A DNA stretch of 64,000 nucleotides, from NCBI RefSeq assembly GCF_027158005.1, contig NZ_JAPVLQ010000002.1, positions 310,001 through 374,000 on the forward strand, in the 5' to 3' direction. Position numbers and translations under genes: made by a program. Origin of the DNA: Rhodococcus sp. H36-A4 (GTDB lineage Bacteria > Actinomycetota > Actinomycetes > Mycobacteriales > Mycobacteriaceae). Below the pieces are notes generated by a model, which searched no databases, was not told the origin of the DNA, and saw nothing but the letters and a program-made list of their open reading frames with translations. Each line of letters opens with the position of its first letter. Position 1 is the stretch's first letter. Positions 61,481-64,000 of this stretch are shown here, one piece after another.

Positions 61481-62046
61481 TTATGTTGGGGGCGTGGAGT
61501 GTTCGGGCGTGCTGTTTTCGGGCGTTGGGTAGATGTATTCGTTGGGGTGGTGGTAGTGGTTGATGTGGCCTTTTCGGGTGGGGTCGAGTGTGGTCGGGGG
61601 ATGCCAGAGGGTGCGGCCAGGGTAGGGGTGGCCTGGTCCGGTTTTCGTTGTTGCCCAGTCGGTGTCGTCAGGTCCGATGAGTGGGTGGCGCATGTCGCAA
61701 CCGTAGGTGAGGGTGTCGATGTCGGTGTTCCCGCCGGTGGCCCATTCGTCGATGTGGTGGACCTGTGACCAGGTCGCGGGTCGGGTACAGCCAGGGAGGT
61801 GCAACCGCGGTCGGCGGCGATGAGGACGATGCGTTGATCAGCGGTGGCGATCCGTTCGGTTCGCCCAAGGTGCAGGGGTCGTCCGTGGTCGTCGAAGAGG
61901 GCAAGGTAGCGGTGCGCGTGGGAGGCCATGCGGATGGCGTCGCGCATGCGGATCAGGGATCCGGTGGCAGTGACGGCGTGGCCGGTAGCTGTTTCGAGGT
62001 CGGACAGAGTCATCGTGATGACGGCGGTGACGGGTAGCCGGCTACC
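61481..62046 (-). pseudogene. DUF222/HNH endonuclease gene remnant, frameshifted
   Basis: The first frame gives LPVTAVITMTLSDLETATGHAV, HAHRYLALFDDHGRPLHLGRTERIATADQRIVLIAADRGC. The continuation is in a second frame: HLPGCTRPATWSQVHHIDEWATGGNTDIDTLTYGC, the HNH core of the DUF222 family. A single-base shift near 61795-61800 separates them. The DUF222 N-terminal domain (about 250 residues) is missing. Such genes are multi-copy in Mycobacteriales; this copy is dead. Confidence 0.85.
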
Positions 62047-62145
62047 CCTGAAATACCATCCCCCGAAACCATGGAATCAGAGTAACCCCGGCCACCGGCA
62101 AGAACTCGAACATATGTTCCCGTAGTCGACCGGCGGTGTTTTAGC

Positions 62146-63009
62146 TCACGAGTTCGGTCGAAGTCCGAATGCCGTAATCGAATCGATTCGCAACGACTTG
62201 TCGCCGAACTCTACGAGAACGACGCCGCGTCGAGACTGGTGTTCGACTGTGGCACTGATGGTATTGCCGGCGGCGATCAGCTTCCGGAATGTCATTCCAC
62301 GTAGTGAACCCGAAGCGACGTCGTCGCCTGCGCCCGTTCGTACGGCCGCGCCGTGTCCTTGTGAGATCGCGTCCAGCGCTTCGATTGCCGCTCGCTTACC
62401 TTTGCTCCCGACGCCACGCAGGCCGCCCATGAAACCAACTACGCCACCGAGGCCTTGGTTCCCGATCAGCTGAGGTGTCAGCTTCGCCGATGCAGTCAAG
62501 CCTTTGGTTCCCGCACGCAGCAATTGTCCGATCATCGATGCCAACTCCCAGTGCGCAGCGAGGCGTGCGATCTTCAGCTCGCCTTCCTCGTCGACGAGGT
62601 CGTACCGAATATGCATCGGGACGTTCAATGTGGCTCCGGTGGACATGATGGTCTCGAGCGACAGGTCCCGGACGACGGACATTCCGTCCACCACGTCGTT
62701 CTCGACGTGGAAGTTGATCGTGTTGGGAGCGATGAAGGTGTCGTAGAACTTTTCTATCGCCTGTCTGCCCTGATGCGGTCGAGAGCCGACGGGATCGTTG
62801 ACCACTCCTCCGCGTGCGTACAGGTTCACCCAGGCTTCGCGGTCGTGGGCAGCGACCGCGGCGGGGGATGCTTCGATCGTTGCCACAAGGTCTTCAAAGG
62901 TGTGCACGCCATCGAAGCTATCGGATCTGCTCGGGCGAGGCCCTGGAATGCTGTGATCTGTCTCGTCGGAAGTTGGCAGGTTACTGCGCGCTGACGGCCC
63001 TTGGAACAT
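62146..63009 (-). CDS. NTF2-like / SnoaL-type ketosteroid isomerase-fold protein
   Basis: The 287-residue protein has an NTF2-like domain at about residues 35-165: FEDLVATIEASPAAVAAHDREAWVNLYARGGVVNDPVGSRPHQGRQAIEKFYDTFI and DLVDEEGELKIARLAAHWEL. The remaining ~110 residues are Gly-rich and end VLVEFGDKSLRIDSITAFGL, resembling a second small domain. The start at 63009 overlaps the upstream metallophosphoesterase end by 29 bases; GTG 62907 is an alternative. Probably acts on a lipid or sterol-like compound, but this is inference. Confidence 0.72.
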   Translation of the reverse strand: MFQGPSARSNLPTSDETDHSIPGPRPSRSDSFDGVHTFEDLVATIEASPAAVAAHDREAWVNLYARGGVVNDPVGSRPHQGRQAIEKFYDTFIAPNTINFHVENDVVDGMSVVRDLSLETIMSTGATLNVPMHIRYDLVDEEGELKIARLAAHWELASMIGQLLRAGTKGLTASAKLTPQLIGNQGLGGVVGFMGGLRGVGSKGKRAAIEALDAISQGHGAAVRTGAGDDVASGSLRGMTFRKLIAAGNTISATVEHQSRRGVVLVEFGDKSLRIDSITAFGLRPNS

Positions 63010-64000
63010 CGGCGCGCAAGGTGAAGTCGGTGACGAACTCGCCGTCGCTCGGCTGGAAGCGTCGACGGGGGTCGTAGTTTTCGACGTCGAAGGCGTCGAG
63101 CGTCGGCGAGTGTGAGGTTACGGCCATGGTTCCACCGTCGAGGTCGAGTTGCAGCAGTCGTTGGAAACCGGCTCTTCGTTCACCGTCGACCTCGAAGTAT
63201 TGGTAGTCGGCGAGGAGCTGCACGACCGTTCGGTCCGTATCGCCGACTCCTCGGTCCACGACCGTTGCCTGACCGTCGACATGACCGGATAGGACGAGGA
63301 AGACCGATTCGTTCGGGACGACCAACCGATTCCATATCTGCTGTCCGGAGCTGGCGCCGATATCGCCGAAGGCCATCATCTTTCGTTCGCCATCCTCGTC
63401 CAGGTAGTAATGGGTGCCGATGACTACGTTCCGGTCGGGATTGTCGACGAGGACCTGTTCGGCCCACTTCATGACCTTTTCGGGTGGGTTGTAGCCGATG
63501 TAGAGCATCAGAAACTTCGCGCCTGCGAGGTCGATCAGGTCGTAGTGCGCCGAATTATCCTCCTCGGTGAACGAGTCACCCCACCACGGTTGGTTCCGGT
63601 ACCTGTCCGGGCCGAAGTACTCGTTGTACAGAGCGTGGTTCTTCTCGTGTTCGCCTGGGACCAGCTTGCCTGCGACGTTCCAGATGTTGTCATGGTTGCC
63701 CGGTAGCACTCCGTGTGGAATGTCGGCATCTTCCAGGGCCTTCATCGACTCGCTTGCTGCTTCGAATTCTTTGCGGGACTGAGCATCCGGACGTCCGGGG
63801 CTGATCCAACTCTGGATGATGTCCCCGGTGTGCATGCTGTATTCGATGCCGTACTTCTCCGCGTTGTCGACCGTCCATTGGGTCATCTCGTCGTACACAT
63901 CGGGGTCGTCCCGGGTGATGTACTGCGTGTCTGTGATGTGTTGTAGGGCAAAGTCGTAAGTGCCGGCCGTTGCAAATTGTCGGTTGGGTTCGAAGTTGTC
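62981..64000 (-). CDS. Calcineurin-like metallophosphoesterase, partial
   Basis: The frame stays open to the window edge, so the N-terminus is missing; about 339 residues are seen. Metal-binding motifs are HITDTQYI, HTGDIIQSW, LPGNHDNIW, and GTHYYLD with SGHVDGQATV. The gene ends RAVSAQ. The family hydrolyses phosphate esters using two metal ions and is often secreted. Its start and any signal peptide lie beyond 64000. Confidence 0.85.
   Translation of the reverse strand, partial: DNFEPNRQFATAGTYDFALQHITDTQYITRDDPDVYDEMTQWTVDNAEKYGIEYSMHTGDIIQSWISPGRPDAQSRKEFEAASESMKALEDADIPHGVLPGNHDNIWNVAGKLVPGEHEKNHALYNEYFGPDRYRNQPWWGDSFTEEDNSAHYDLIDLAGAKFLMLYIGYNPPEKVMKWAEQVLVDNPDRNVVIGTHYYLDEDGERKMMAFGDIGASSGQQIWNRLVVPNESVFLVLSGHVDGQATVVDRGVGDTDRTVVQLLADYQYFEVDGERRAGFQRLLQLDLDGGTMAVTSHSPTLDAFDVENYDPRRRFQPSDGEFVTDFTLRADVPRAVSAQ

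Overview
The window is a high-GC actinobacterial chromosome segment, most likely Rhodococcus or a close relative (order Mycobacteriales). The left third carries the conserved block ponA tail - GT87 membrane protein - (insert) - GT87 membrane protein - rpsF-ssb-rpsR-rplI - dnaB, the order known around Mycobacterium tuberculosis Rv0050-Rv0058, which lies fairly near the origin. PPE/EspG-type genes, GTG/TTG starts, an F420-type luciferase-like oxidoreductase and an ECF42-type sigma factor fit the same group.

Region 1 (1-18.1 kb). Between the two GT87 mannosyltransferase-like genes sits a Ter stress-response island. It holds a double-TerD protein, a single-domain TerD, a DUF475/TerC-like membrane protein, and a minus-strand operon of a coiled-coil protein, a CitE-like lyase, a phosphoribosyltransferase-TRSP-StiP fusion and a HAD phosphatase. 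That operon matches the predicted 'Ter metabolite' biosynthetic module. A PPE-like protein and its EspG-like chaperone are placed inside the island. Next come three LuxR-type HTH genes (two HTH-only paralogues and one full NarL-type response regulator), then the ribosomal/ssb operon and its terminator. dnaB follows after a 750-bp non-coding stretch with DnaA-box-like nonamers; it carries a complete LAGLIDADG-containing intein in its Walker A motif with the Trp/Cys/Thr signature of class 3 inteins.

Region 2 (21.3-41.5 kb) is mixed: a DUF2855 protein, a CBS-domain protein, a PPOX flavin protein, a DUF808 membrane protein, LysR divergent from a type II NADH dehydrogenase, an sdhA-like relic, the ECF42-type sigma/YCII pair, an orphan KdpE-type regulator, a GGDEF-EAL protein, a thioredoxin-reductase-like enzyme, a zinc-ribbon metallo-beta-lactamase-fold protein behind a 34-residue peptide gene, a lipoprotein SGNH hydrolase, DUF937, LysE, and an SDR/MarR divergent pair with duplicated palindromic operators.

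Region 3 (41.6-50.4 kb) is a nitrogen-assimilation operon: APC permease, two DUF1989 (carboxyguanidine deiminase-type) subunits, an AHS2-AHS1 protein resembling the C-terminal half of urea/guanidine carboxylase but lacking the biotin carboxylase and biotin carrier domains, and AtzF-type allophanate hydrolase. It is read away from a divergent TetR gene, which is followed by a spermidine-synthase-like gene. The most economical reading is guanidine or urea breakdown to ammonia, with the carboxylase partner encoded elsewhere.

Region 4 (50.4-64 kb) contains a second GGDEF-EAL protein, a large membrane protein with a degenerate kinase domain and a flippase-like C-terminus, a GNAT acetyltransferase, a glycosyltransferase relic, three tandem AIM24 proteins, an LLM oxidoreductase, a VOC protein, an HtrA-like protease, a broken HNH endonuclease gene, an NTF2-like protein and a metallophosphoesterase cut by the window edge. 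No tRNA, rRNA, CRISPR array or complete insertion sequence was seen.
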